A stretch of 64,000 nt of DNA, from assembly GCA_900110395.1 (NCBI GenBank), contig FODP01000004.1, forward strand, positions 1 through 64,000, in the 5' to 3' direction. The translations under genes and the position numbers were made by a program. Shown piece after piece: positions 15,723 through 23,289 of this stretch. The notes under the pieces were generated by a model. The model worked only from the letters and a program-made list of their open reading frames with translations, was not told where the DNA came from and searched no databases. The stretch is from Rhodospirillales bacterium URHD0017. GTDB lineage: Bacteria; Pseudomonadota; Alphaproteobacteria; Reyranellales; Reyranellaceae. The first letter of the stretch is position 1. Each line of letters starts with the position of its first letter.

Positions 15723-15760
15723 CACGATGCGTCCAGGTGATTTCACCTGGACGCATCGTG
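15723..15760. terminator. 38-nt hairpin between convergent genes
   Basis: CACGATGCGTCCAGGTGA (15723-15740) pairs perfectly with 15743-15760 across a 2-nt loop. It lies directly before the stop codon of the minus-strand NTF2-like gene and after the plus-strand stator pair, so it could end both transcripts. There is no long T tract, and the sequence may be another intergenic repeat family. Confidence 0.5.
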
Positions 15761-15762
15761 TT

Positions 15763-16215
15763 CTAGGCCGCAGCCTCGCCCCGTGCGATGGCAGCGGCCT
15801 GCTCCACGCTCACGCCCCTGCCGAGGGGATCGGCGTGGCGGTGCGCCAACCGCCACTCCGCTCCGACGCGGCGATAGACCAGCGTGACGCGCAGCGCCCA
15901 GTCCTGAAGCGGCACATCGCCGACCTCGACACGGCAGCGCTCGATGACCGCCAGCACGACCATGTCGGCCGTGGCCCAGGATTGGATGAGCTCCTGCTCC
16001 AGCGACCCGTTCCTGAAGAACCGCTTCATCGCTTGCCAGCGCGCCTCCGCTATCTGGCCGTGCGTCGGCGCGCCGCCGAACGGCGACATCAGCGTGAAAT
16101 CATCGGTGAGCGGCACCGACGCACGGTACTGGTCGACGTCCCCGCGCAACAGCGCCGCGTTGGCGTCCGCCGACCGCTGGACGAGCGCCGCCACCTCCCT
16201 GTCGGAGACCGTCAC
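15763..16215 (-). CDS. SnoaL/NTF2-like domain protein
   Basis: 150 residues with the cone-shaped alpha+beta domain pattern of SnoaL-like proteins: an N-terminal helix pair (VAALVQRSADANAALLRGDV), DDFTLMSPFGG, a helix with WQAMKRFF, and C-terminal strands ending in WRLAHRHADPL. Such domains act as small-molecule isomerases/hydrolases or as binding folds; the substrate is unknown. The start is a GTG whose last bases overlap the TGA of the upstream monooxygenase-like gene (GTGA), indicating translational coupling. Confidence 0.65.
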   Translation of the reverse strand: MTVSDREVAALVQRSADANAALLRGDVDQYRASVPLTDDFTLMSPFGGAPTHGQIAEARWQAMKRFFRNGSLEQELIQSWATADMVVLAVIERCRVEVGDVPLQDWALRVTLVYRRVGAEWRLAHRHADPLGRGVSVEQAAAIARGEAAA

Positions 16216-16481
16216 GGCTTCACCAGGCTGTGCAGGGGCTGGAAGGAAAGTTTTGGCCGGATGCCGTCCGGCAGATGCGGCGCGACGTGGTTGGCAAAGA
16301 ACTGCGTCGCGTCCTCCCGGGAGGCCCACAGTTCGACGATCCGCCAGCCGGCGTCCACCCGATGCGAAGCATGCATGATGAAGCCGGGCGCCTGCCGCAG
16401 CGCATCGCCCACGGTCGCCAGCATGCCGTCGTAGCCTTGGGCCGACTGCCCGGCCACCTCGGAAACGATCATCACCGTCAT
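16212..16481 (-). CDS. antibiotic biosynthesis monooxygenase (ABM) domain protein
   Basis: 89 residues of ferredoxin-like fold with the ABM pattern: MIVSEVAGQSAQGYDGML, PGFIMHASHRVDAGWRIVEL, and WASREDATQFFANHVAPHL. Relatives are small cofactor-free oxygenases or dimeric sensors. The ATG at 16481 is preceded by GGAGGCAGAG, which fixes the start. It forms a two-gene operon with the overlapping NTF2-like gene and is divergent from a LysR regulator that probably controls it. Confidence 0.7.
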   Translation of the reverse strand: MTVMIVSEVAGQSAQGYDGMLATVGDALRQAPGFIMHASHRVDAGWRIVELWASREDATQFFANHVAPHLPDGIRPKLSFQPLHSLVKP

Positions 16482-16564
16482 CTCTGCCTCCATTGAAGGT
16501 CCATGCGCGGACACCCGGAATCGCAGGTGCGGAGTGATGAATACAGTGACATGATTTCAGCGAC

Positions 16565-17557
16565 ATGCTGAACAAAATTGACCTTTCACGTGCCGACCTC
16601 AACCTCCTCGCGCTGTTCGAGGTCGTGCTGGAGGAGCGTCACGTGGGCCGCGCCGCGGACAGGTTGAGCCTGACGCCGTCGGCGGTCAGCCACGGGCTCG
16701 GCAGGCTCCGCCGCATGCTCAACGATCCCCTGTTCCTGCGAACGCCCAAGGGCGTGGTGCCGACAGCCCGGGCAACCGAGCTGGCCGGGCCGATCGCCGA
16801 AGTGCTGGCGCGCGTGCGCAGCGTCATTGCCACCGCCGCACCGTTCGACCCGTCGACCTCGACCCGCCGGTTCGCGATCGGCGCGCCCGACGGCATCTCG
16901 GCCGTCGTTCTGCACCCGCTCCTCGTCGCCCTCGGCCGGGTTGCGCCGCGCATCGACATCAGCGTGCGCCAGATCCTGCCGTCGCCGGCCCGCGTCTGGG
17001 AGATGGCGTTGGCCGATCTCGAGGCACGCGCCATGGATATCGCGATCATCCCGTCGGACGACTTCCCGCCACGCTTCGAGAAGCGCTTCCTCTACGAGGA
17101 GGATTTCGTCATCGCCATGCGCCGGGGCCACGCGTTTGCCGCCGATCCCACCCTGAAGCGGTTCTGCGACATGCAGCACCTCGTGGTCTCCCACACCGGC
17201 GATCCTTACGGCTTCGTCGACCAAGCGCTGGCGAGCCGCGGCCTGACCCGGCGGATCGGGCTCACCGTCCCAAACTTCATGCTTGCCCTCGCCACCCTCG
17301 CCGAGACCAGCCTGATCTCCGCCTTGCCGCGACGCCTGGTTGCCTTGAATGCCGGGCGTTTCGGACTCGTGGCGGTGGACGCCCCGCTGTCCCTGCCGAC
17401 CTTCCGCTTGAACGTCGTCGCCCCCAAGGTGGCGATGATGGATGAGGGCCTGACGTGGCTTTTCAAGCTGCTGGCGCGGGCGGAGACCGCCGTCCCACCG
17501 AACCGCAAGCGTCCGGGTCCCCGGAAACGCCGCTCTCGTACCGCCAGATCGTCGTAG
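16565..17557 (+). CDS. LysR-family transcriptional regulator
   Basis: 330 residues with a winged helix-turn-helix at the N-terminus (LNLLALFEVVLEERHVGRAA with RLSLTPSAVSHGLGRLRRML) and a C-terminal effector-binding domain (RRFAIGAPDGISAV and later FRLNVVAPKVAMMDEGLTWL). The wHTH variant with the AFLRTPKGVVPT-like wing is that of the NodD/PcpR-like branch. It is divergent from the ABM/NTF2 operon, with 83 bp between starts, and is the natural candidate regulator of that pair. The inducer is unknown. Confidence 0.85.
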   Translation: MLNKIDLSRADLNLLALFEVVLEERHVGRAADRLSLTPSAVSHGLGRLRRMLNDPLFLRTPKGVVPTARATELAGPIAEVLARVRSVIATAAPFDPSTSTRRFAIGAPDGISAVVLHPLLVALGRVAPRIDISVRQILPSPARVWEMALADLEARAMDIAIIPSDDFPPRFEKRFLYEEDFVIAMRRGHAFAADPTLKRFCDMQHLVVSHTGDPYGFVDQALASRGLTRRIGLTVPNFMLALATLAETSLISALPRRLVALNAGRFGLVAVDAPLSLPTFRLNVVAPKVAMMDEGLTWLFKLLARAETAVPPNRKRPGPRKRRSRTARSS

Positions 17558-17561
17558 AGCG

Positions 17562-17993
17562 CTACAGCAACCCCAGCCGCTTCAGCTCCGCTGCCATTTC
17601 CGGCGGCATGTCGGCCGTGTCGCCCTCGGCCAGGTCGGGCGGCGCCCGGTCCGGCTCGAGGTAGCGCCAGCCCTGGAAGGCCTGGCAGGCCCGCGGCGAG
17701 GTCGGGATGATCGTTCGCTTGACCTTGATCCGGCAGTATTTCTTGCCCTCGTCCTGGTCGATGTCCTCCTCGAAGCCGACCAGCTCCTGGCGGCAGCGGA
17801 TGACGCCGCGCACCACCCAGTAGAGCGAACCGCCGGCCAAAAGCTCCTCGGAGCGCCGCGGCGTGTTGCGGGTATAGACCCAGTGCGGCGAGCGCGGCTT
17901 CTGCCGACGCTGCTTGCGCCGCGCCGCCTGGACTTTCTTCATGTGTGCAAGGTCGTCGACGCCGACGGCCAGCTTGATCAGATGCAACGACAT
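17562..17993 (-). CDS. DUF1489 family protein
   Basis: 143 residues: MSLHLIKLAVGVDDLAHMKK opens the protein, followed by a basic helix (RRKQRRQKPRSPHWVYTRNT), GGSLYWVVRGVIRCRQELVG and KKYCRIKVKRTIIPTSPRAC ahead of an acidic tail. This is the signature of DUF1489, a soluble protein family found mainly in Alphaproteobacteria and of unknown function. Length matches the family. It converges on the LysR gene with only 4 bp between stop codons. Confidence 0.8.
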   Translation of the reverse strand: MSLHLIKLAVGVDDLAHMKKVQAARRKQRRQKPRSPHWVYTRNTPRRSEELLAGGSLYWVVRGVIRCRQELVGFEEDIDQDEGKKYCRIKVKRTIIPTSPRACQAFQGWRYLEPDRAPPDLAEGDTADMPPEMAAELKRLGLL

Positions 17994-18165
17994 CGTTCGC
18001 GCTTAGTACGCATTGCCCGGTCCACTCAAGCGTCGCCTTTCCACAGCGCCCTCAAAAACCGTGATATGCGCGCCACACGCTGGAAGATTCGCGAGCACAG
18101 GTCCAGACTCCACAGTGTTTGCACAATCTGCGGATTAGAGTTCGGTCGCTTTTGCGGGGGTTCTC
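17994..18165. other. intergenic, upstream of the alpha-2-macroglobulin gene
   Basis: This should contain divergent promoters for DUF1489 and the alpha-2-macroglobulin operon. No -35/-10 pair with good spacing could be picked out. Confidence 0.35.
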
Positions 18166-21100
18166 ATGAATCGGTCGACGCTGGCTGCTCTGGTCGTGGC
18201 TCTCATGCTGGGATCGGGGGTCGCAGGCTACTTGATCGGGAGGCCCGCCGACCGGGTCGACACACCCCCTCGAACCGCCACCGTCACACCGCCGACACCG
18301 GCCGCGCCCGCCGCCCCGGCCACGCCGGCCACTCGCGTGGTGGCACCGACCGCGACGGCAGCGCCTGCTGCTCCTACCTCGACCGCGCCCGTTCCCCTGC
18401 CCCAGCCCGCCGCCGCGCCGGACGAGGCGTTCGCCTATCGCCGCTTCGCGCTCGACACCAGCCGCGCCGAGGGTGAGGCCTGCCTTGGCTTCAACAAGCC
18501 GCTGGCGACGACCAACGTCAACTATGCCGACTATGTGACGATCTCCCCCGAGGCCAAGACCGCCCTGCGCGTGATCGACGACAAGCTCTGCATCAGCGGT
18601 TTGGCCTACGGCGAGAACTACCAGGTCGGCCTGCGCACGGGCTTCCCAGGCCGTGACGGCGTCAAGCTTTCCGAGGAGAAGAACGTCGACGTGGCGCTGG
18701 GCGCCCGTCCCGCCGTCGTCACCCTGCCCGGCAAGGGTTTCATCCTGCCGCGCGGCAGCGCCGCCGGTCTGCCGGTCACCACCATCAACGTCTCCAAGGT
18801 CGGCCTCGCCGTCTATCGCGTGAACGAGCGCGCCATCATGGGTTTCGCCCGCGACCGCTATGACGCCACCTACCCCGGCAGCCAGCCGGTGACCGAGACC
18901 TATTCGCTCTACAACTGGCTGAACGGCCGCAACGGCGCCCTGCAATGGAAGGGCACGATGGAGGTGCGCAACATCACCAACCAGCCGGTGACGACCGCCT
19001 TCCCGGTGCGCGAGACGGTGCAGGACTGGAAGCCCGGCACCTACTTCGTCGTCGCCTGGAACGCCGCCCAGCCGCCGGCCAGCAGCTACGAGGAGGAAGA
19101 GAATCAGGGCGGCAACGGGTCGGCGACCGGCATGTGGGTGATGGATACCGACATCGCGCTCACGACCTTCTCGGGCGATGACGGCCTCAACGTGTTCGTC
19201 CGCTCGCTGCAGACCGCCATGCCGTTGGCCAACCTCGAAGTCGTCCTGCTGTCGCGCGGCAACGAGCCGATGGCCAAGCTGATGACCGACGAAGCCGGTC
19301 GCGTCCTGTTCGCCGCCGGCCTGCTGAAGGGCAAGGGCGCGGCGCGCGCCGGCGCCGTGATGGCGTCGAATGCCACCAACCAGGACTTCAATCGCCTCGA
19401 GCTCGGCAAGACGCCGTTCGACTTCTCCGACCGCGGTGTCACGGGCCGCGACCAGCCCGGGCCGGTCGACGCCTTCCTCTACACCGAGCGCGGCGTCTAT
19501 CGCCCCGGCGAGACCGTGCAGCTCATGGCGATGCTGCGCGACGCCTCGGCGGTGGCGCTCGCCAACATGCCGATCACGCTGATCGTCAAGCGCCCGGACG
19601 GCAGCGAGTTCACGCGCTTCACCCAGCCGGTCGCGGCGGGCGGCGTGTACCAGCCGATCACCCTGCCGAAGTCGTCGCGCCGCGGCCGCTGGACGGTCGC
19701 AGCCCACGTCGACCCCAAGGCGCCACCGGTCGGCACCGCGGAGTTCTCGGTCGAGGACTTCGTGCCCGAGAAGCTCAAGGTCGAGCTCAGCACCAGCCAG
19801 CCGTTCGTGAAGCCGGGCCAGGTCAACAACTTCGACATCCAGGCCGACTTCCTGTACGGCGCGCCGGGCAGTGGCCTCACCGTCGAGGCCGACATGCGCA
19901 TCACCGTCGATGCGCAGCCCTTCGCCAATTTCACCCGCTACAGCTTCGGCTCGCATGAAGAGCGCAAGGCGTTCGAGCCACCCTTCCTGACGCTCAAGGC
20001 GCCGGACACCGACGCCACGGGCAAGTCGCGCCTCGAATGGGGTGGCGACATCAAGGACACATCCTTGCCGCTGCGCGCGCAGGTCCAGGTCCGTGTCTTC
20101 GAGCCGGGAGGCGGCCGCGCCACCAAGACAGACAAGACGCTGCCGATGCGCACCCGCAACGCCTATATCGGCATCCGCCCGACCTTCGAGGGCCGCTACG
20201 CCCGCGAGGGCACCGAGACCCAGTTCGACGTCGTGGCGGTCGACGCCGCCGGCAAGCAGGTCGCGCGGCGGGGCATCGAGTACAAGGTCGAGCGCACCGA
20301 CTGGGTCTACCAGTGGTACGAGGTCGACGGCCGCTGGCGCTGGCAGTCGATCGCCAACCCGCGGCTGGTGGCGGCCGACACCGTGGCGCTGCCGGGCGAC
20401 CAGCCGACGCGGCTCAGCTTTACGCTGAGCTGGGGCGCCCACAGGCTCACGGTCATCGACCGCGAGAACAACACCACCAGCACGACGCAGTTCTATCTCG
20501 GCTGGTACGGCGGCTCGGACAGCGACGAGGAGACGCCCGACACGCTGCGCGTTGCCAGCGACAAGGAAAATTACACGCCGGGCGAGACGGCGCGCGTGCG
20601 CATCGACGCGCCGTTCGCCGGCCAGGCGATGCTGGCCATCGCCACCGACCGCGTCATCAGCACGCGCAACATCGAGGTGCCGGCGGGCGGCACGACCATC
20701 GAGGTGCCGGTCTCGGCCGACTGGGGCCCCGGCGCCTACGCCCTGGTGACGGCGTGGCGGCCGCTCGACAAGCCGGCCGACCGCACGCCGACGCGCGCCA
20801 TCGGCCTCACCTGGCTGGGACTGGAGCCGAAGCTGCGCACGCTCGCGGTAGAGATCGGCACGCCCGAGAAGATCACGCCACGCCAGCGCATCGAGGTGCC
20901 GATCAAGGTCGGCAATCTCCAGGGCGAGGAAGCCTTCGTGACCCTGGCGGCGGTCGATGAGGGCATCCTGCAGCTCACCCGCTTCAAGACGCCCAATCCC
21001 GCCGACTACTACTTCGGCAAGCGTCGGCTCGGTATCGCCATGCGCGACGACTACGGCCGCCTGCTCGAAACCCGCGCCGACGATCTCGGCCGCATCCGGG

Positions 21101-23160
21101 TCGGCGGCGATGCCGGCGACATCGGCGGCCTCGATATCGTGCCGACACGCACCGTCGCGCTGTTCAGCGGGCCGGTGAAGCTCGACGCCCAGGGTGAGGC
21201 CAAGATCGCGTTCGAGGTGCCCGACTTCATCGGCCAGCTCAGGCTGATGGCGGTGGCCTACGCCAAGAGCCGCACAGGGTCGGCCGACCAGCGCCTCTAC
21301 GTGCGCGATGCGGTCAGCGCCGACGTGGTCCTGCCGCGCTTCCTGGCGCCCAACGACCGCGGGCGGCTCGCCCTGTCGCTGCACAACATCGACGGCCAGG
21401 CCGGCGACTACCGACTGGTCGTCCAGGCGACGGGGTCGGTGTCGCTCGACCGGCCGGTCGCCGAGACGCGGCGGCTGGCTGCCGGCCAGCGCGAGCTCCT
21501 GACCTGGCCGCTGGTCGCGGGCAACGAGGCCGGCTTCGGCAAGGTCGCCGTCGAGGTCTCAGGCCCCGGCAACTTCGCAGTGCGCCGTGAATGGGACATC
21601 CAGGTGCGCGCGGCGCAGACGCCGAGCGCCGTCGACACGGTGTCCCAGCTCGGCCCGGGTCGCGAACTCACCCTCGACCGCAACGTCACGGCAACCTTCG
21701 CGCCCGGCACCGCGCAGGTCGGCGTGTCGCTGACGCGTACTCCCGGCATCGACGTCGCGGCCCTGCTGCGGGCGCTCGACAAGTATCCGTACGGCTGCAT
21801 CGAGCAGACGACCAGCCGCGCCCTGCCGTTGCTCTACTACAACGACGTGGCGCTGCTGGGTTACGGGCCAGCCGATCCGCGCATCCCGGACCGCGTACAG
21901 GAGGCGGTATACCGCATCGTCGACATGCAGCTGCCCGACGGCTCGTTCGGCATGTGGGGCCCCTTCTCGCCCGCCGCCGAATGGCTGCAGGGCTATGCCC
22001 TCGACTTCCTGCTGCGCGCCCGCGACCAGCAGATGGCCGTGCCGTCTGCCTCGCTGCAACGCGGCCTGACGTGGCTCAACCGCACGGCGGACAAGTTCAC
22101 GCCCAACGCCCAGGCCTATGCCTGGTACGTGCTGGCCAAGGCGGGCCTCGCAGATCCCGGGCGCATCCGCTACTTCCAGGACACGGACGCCGGCAAGATC
22201 AGCGACGGCCTGGCCTGGGCGCAGCTCGCGGCCGCGCTCAACCACGTGGCCGAGCCCGGCCGTGCGCGACTCGCCTTCGCCAAGGCACGCGACACGGTGA
22301 ACGACTACGACCGCCGTGAGTATTACGGCTCGCCGCTGCGCAACCGCGCCGCCCTGCTGGCGCTGGCCGCCGAAGCCGGCGGCCGCGAAGGCTTCACCCA
22401 GGTCGCGGCCCTGGTCGGCGCACGGCTCACAGCCAATGCCGACTACACGACGACCCAGGAACAGGCCTGGCTGGTCATGGCGGCGCACGCCATGGCCGCC
22501 GGGGGCGAGCTCGCCTACTCGCTCGACGGCGAGCAGAAGAAGGCGACGCGCGATCCGGTGGTCATCAACCCTGACCGCGCCGCCATCCAGCGTGGCGTGC
22601 GGCTGAAGAACGAGGGCGACAACCCGGTGTGGATGCAGGTCACCGCGCGCGGCGTGCCGATCGAGCCGCAGCCCGCCGCCAGCCAGGGTCTCAGCGTGCA
22701 GCGCGAGTTCCTGACGCTCGACGGGCGGCCGGCCAATCTCCGGGCGCTGCGCCAGAACGACCGGGTGATCGTGTCGATCAGCGGCCGCAACCTCGATGGC
22801 AACTACCATGAGGTGGCGCTGCTCGACCTGCTGCCCGCCGGCTTCGAGATCGAAACGGTGATGACCGAGGAAAAGGCCAAGTCGTTCGGCTTCCTGGGCA
22901 AGCTCAGCGACACCCGCATCGCCGAGGGCCGTGACGACCGCTTCTTCGCCTCGCTCAATCTCGGCCGGCGGACCTACCGCTCGTGGTGGGATTCCGACGA
23001 CGACGTGAAGCAGGCGCTCGGCTCGTTCCACGTCGCCTACATCGTGCGCGCCGTCACGCCGGGCACCTTCGCCCTGCCGGCGGTGAACGTCTCGGACATG
23101 TACGCGCCGCGCATCTTTGCCCGCAGCACGATGGGCCGCGTCGAGATCGCGCCGCGCTAG
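18166..23160 (+). CDS. bacterial alpha-2-macroglobulin with thioester
   Basis: 1664 residues. One N-terminal hydrophobic segment (about 5-24) is followed by a Pro/Ala/Thr linker (about 30-90), then MG-type beta domains, including the YRPGETVQLMAMLRD segment typical of MG domains. A thioester domain carries YPYGCIEQTTSRALPLLY with C1211 and Q1214 forming the reactive bond. These periplasmic proteins trap proteases covalently and protect the cell after envelope damage. The E. coli homologue is a lipoprotein; here no lipobox Cys follows the N-terminal segment, so the protein is either anchored by that segment or released. The pbpC gene follows, the usual pairing. Start chosen at the ATG with a G-rich stretch just upstream. 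Confidence 0.9.
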   Translation: MNRSTLAALVVALMLGSGVAGYLIGRPADRVDTPPRTATVTPPTPAAPAAPATPATRVVAPTATAAPAAPTSTAPVPLPQPAAAPDEAFAYRRFALDTSRAEGEACLGFNKPLATTNVNYADYVTISPEAKTALRVIDDKLCISGLAYGENYQVGLRTGFPGRDGVKLSEEKNVDVALGARPAVVTLPGKGFILPRGSAAGLPVTTINVSKVGLAVYRVNERAIMGFARDRYDATYPGSQPVTETYSLYNWLNGRNGALQWKGTMEVRNITNQPVTTAFPVRETVQDWKPGTYFVVAWNAAQPPASSYEEEENQGGNGSATGMWVMDTDIALTTFSGDDGLNVFVRSLQTAMPLANLEVVLLSRGNEPMAKLMTDEAGRVLFAAGLLKGKGAARAGAVMASNATNQDFNRLELGKTPFDFSDRGVTGRDQPGPVDAFLYTERGVYRPGETVQLMAMLRDASAVALANMPITLIVKRPDGSEFTRFTQPVAAGGVYQPITLPKSSRRGRWTVAAHVDPKAPPVGTAEFSVEDFVPEKLKVELSTSQPFVKPGQVNNFDIQADFLYGAPGSGLTVEADMRITVDAQPFANFTRYSFGSHEERKAFEPPFLTLKAPDTDATGKSRLEWGGDIKDTSLPLRAQVQVRVFEPGGGRATKTDKTLPMRTRNAYIGIRPTFEGRYAREGTETQFDVVAVDAAGKQVARRGIEYKVERTDWVYQWYEVDGRWRWQSIANPRLVAADTVALPGDQPTRLSFTLSWGAHRLTVIDRENNTTSTTQFYLGWYGGSDSDEETPDTLRVASDKENYTPGETARVRIDAPFAGQAMLAIATDRVISTRNIEVPAGGTTIEVPVSADWGPGAYALVTAWRPLDKPADRTPTRAIGLTWLGLEPKLRTLAVEIGTPEKITPRQRIEVPIKVGNLQGEEAFVTLAAVDEGILQLTRFKTPNPADYYFGKRRLGIAMRDDYGRLLETRADDLGRIRVGGDAGDIGGLDIVPTRTVALFSGPVKLDAQGEAKIAFEVPDFIGQLRLMAVAYAKSRTGSADQRLYVRDAVSADVVLPRFLAPNDRGRLALSLHNIDGQAGDYRLVVQATGSVSLDRPVAETRRLAAGQRELLTWPLVAGNEAGFGKVAVEVSGPGNFAVRREWDIQVRAAQTPSAVDTVSQLGPGRELTLDRNVTATFAPGTAQVGVSLTRTPGIDVAALLRALDKYPYGCIEQTTSRALPLLYYNDVALLGYGPADPRIPDRVQEAVYRIVDMQLPDGSFGMWGPFSPAAEWLQGYALDFLLRARDQQMAVPSASLQRGLTWLNRTADKFTPNAQAYAWYVLAKAGLADPGRIRYFQDTDAGKISDGLAWAQLAAALNHVAEPGRARLAFAKARDTVNDYDRREYYGSPLRNRAALLALAAEAGGREGFTQVAALVGARLTANADYTTTQEQAWLVMAAHAMAAGGELAYSLDGEQKKATRDPVVINPDRAAIQRGVRLKNEGDNPVWMQVTARGVPIEPQPAASQGLSVQREFLTLDGRPANLRALRQNDRVIVSISGRNLDGNYHEVALLDLLPAGFEIETVMTEEKAKSFGFLGKLSDTRIAEGRDDRFFASLNLGRRTYRSWWDSDDDVKQALGSFHVAYIVRAVTPGTFALPAVNVSDMYAPRIFARSTMGRVEIAPR

Positions 23161-23193
23161 GATGATGAGAAAGTCCTACTACACCTTCGGATT

Positions 23194-23289
23194 CCTCTCC
23201 CCCGCTAGGGGGAGAGGCTAGGTGAGGGGGAATCGACGTGCGTAGCCCCCTCACCCATCCTCTCCCCCTAGTGGGGGAGAGGAGCATGA
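23194..23289. repeat. dispersed palindromic repeat, copy A, two hairpins
   Basis: Two hairpins with 10-bp arms (CCTCTCCCCC-GCTA-GGGGGAGAGG at 23194-23217 and a near-identical one at 23259-23282) enclose a complementary pair (AGGTGAGGGGG with CCCCCTCACC). Three further copies occur at about 29594-29697, 36019-36073 and 62741-62776. The end of the unit reads GGGGGAGAGGARCATGA, so it contains the Shine-Dalgarno and start codon of pbpC. Confidence 0.85.

Noticed and set aside
18052..21384. An 1110-codon open frame opposite the alpha-2-macroglobulin gene
   Set aside because: It is an antisense shadow of a real gene: low-complexity composition, no homology features and no ribosome site.
23194..23289. 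A CRISPR array
   Set aside because: The repeats are palindromic pairs and singletons with no regular spacers and no cas genes.
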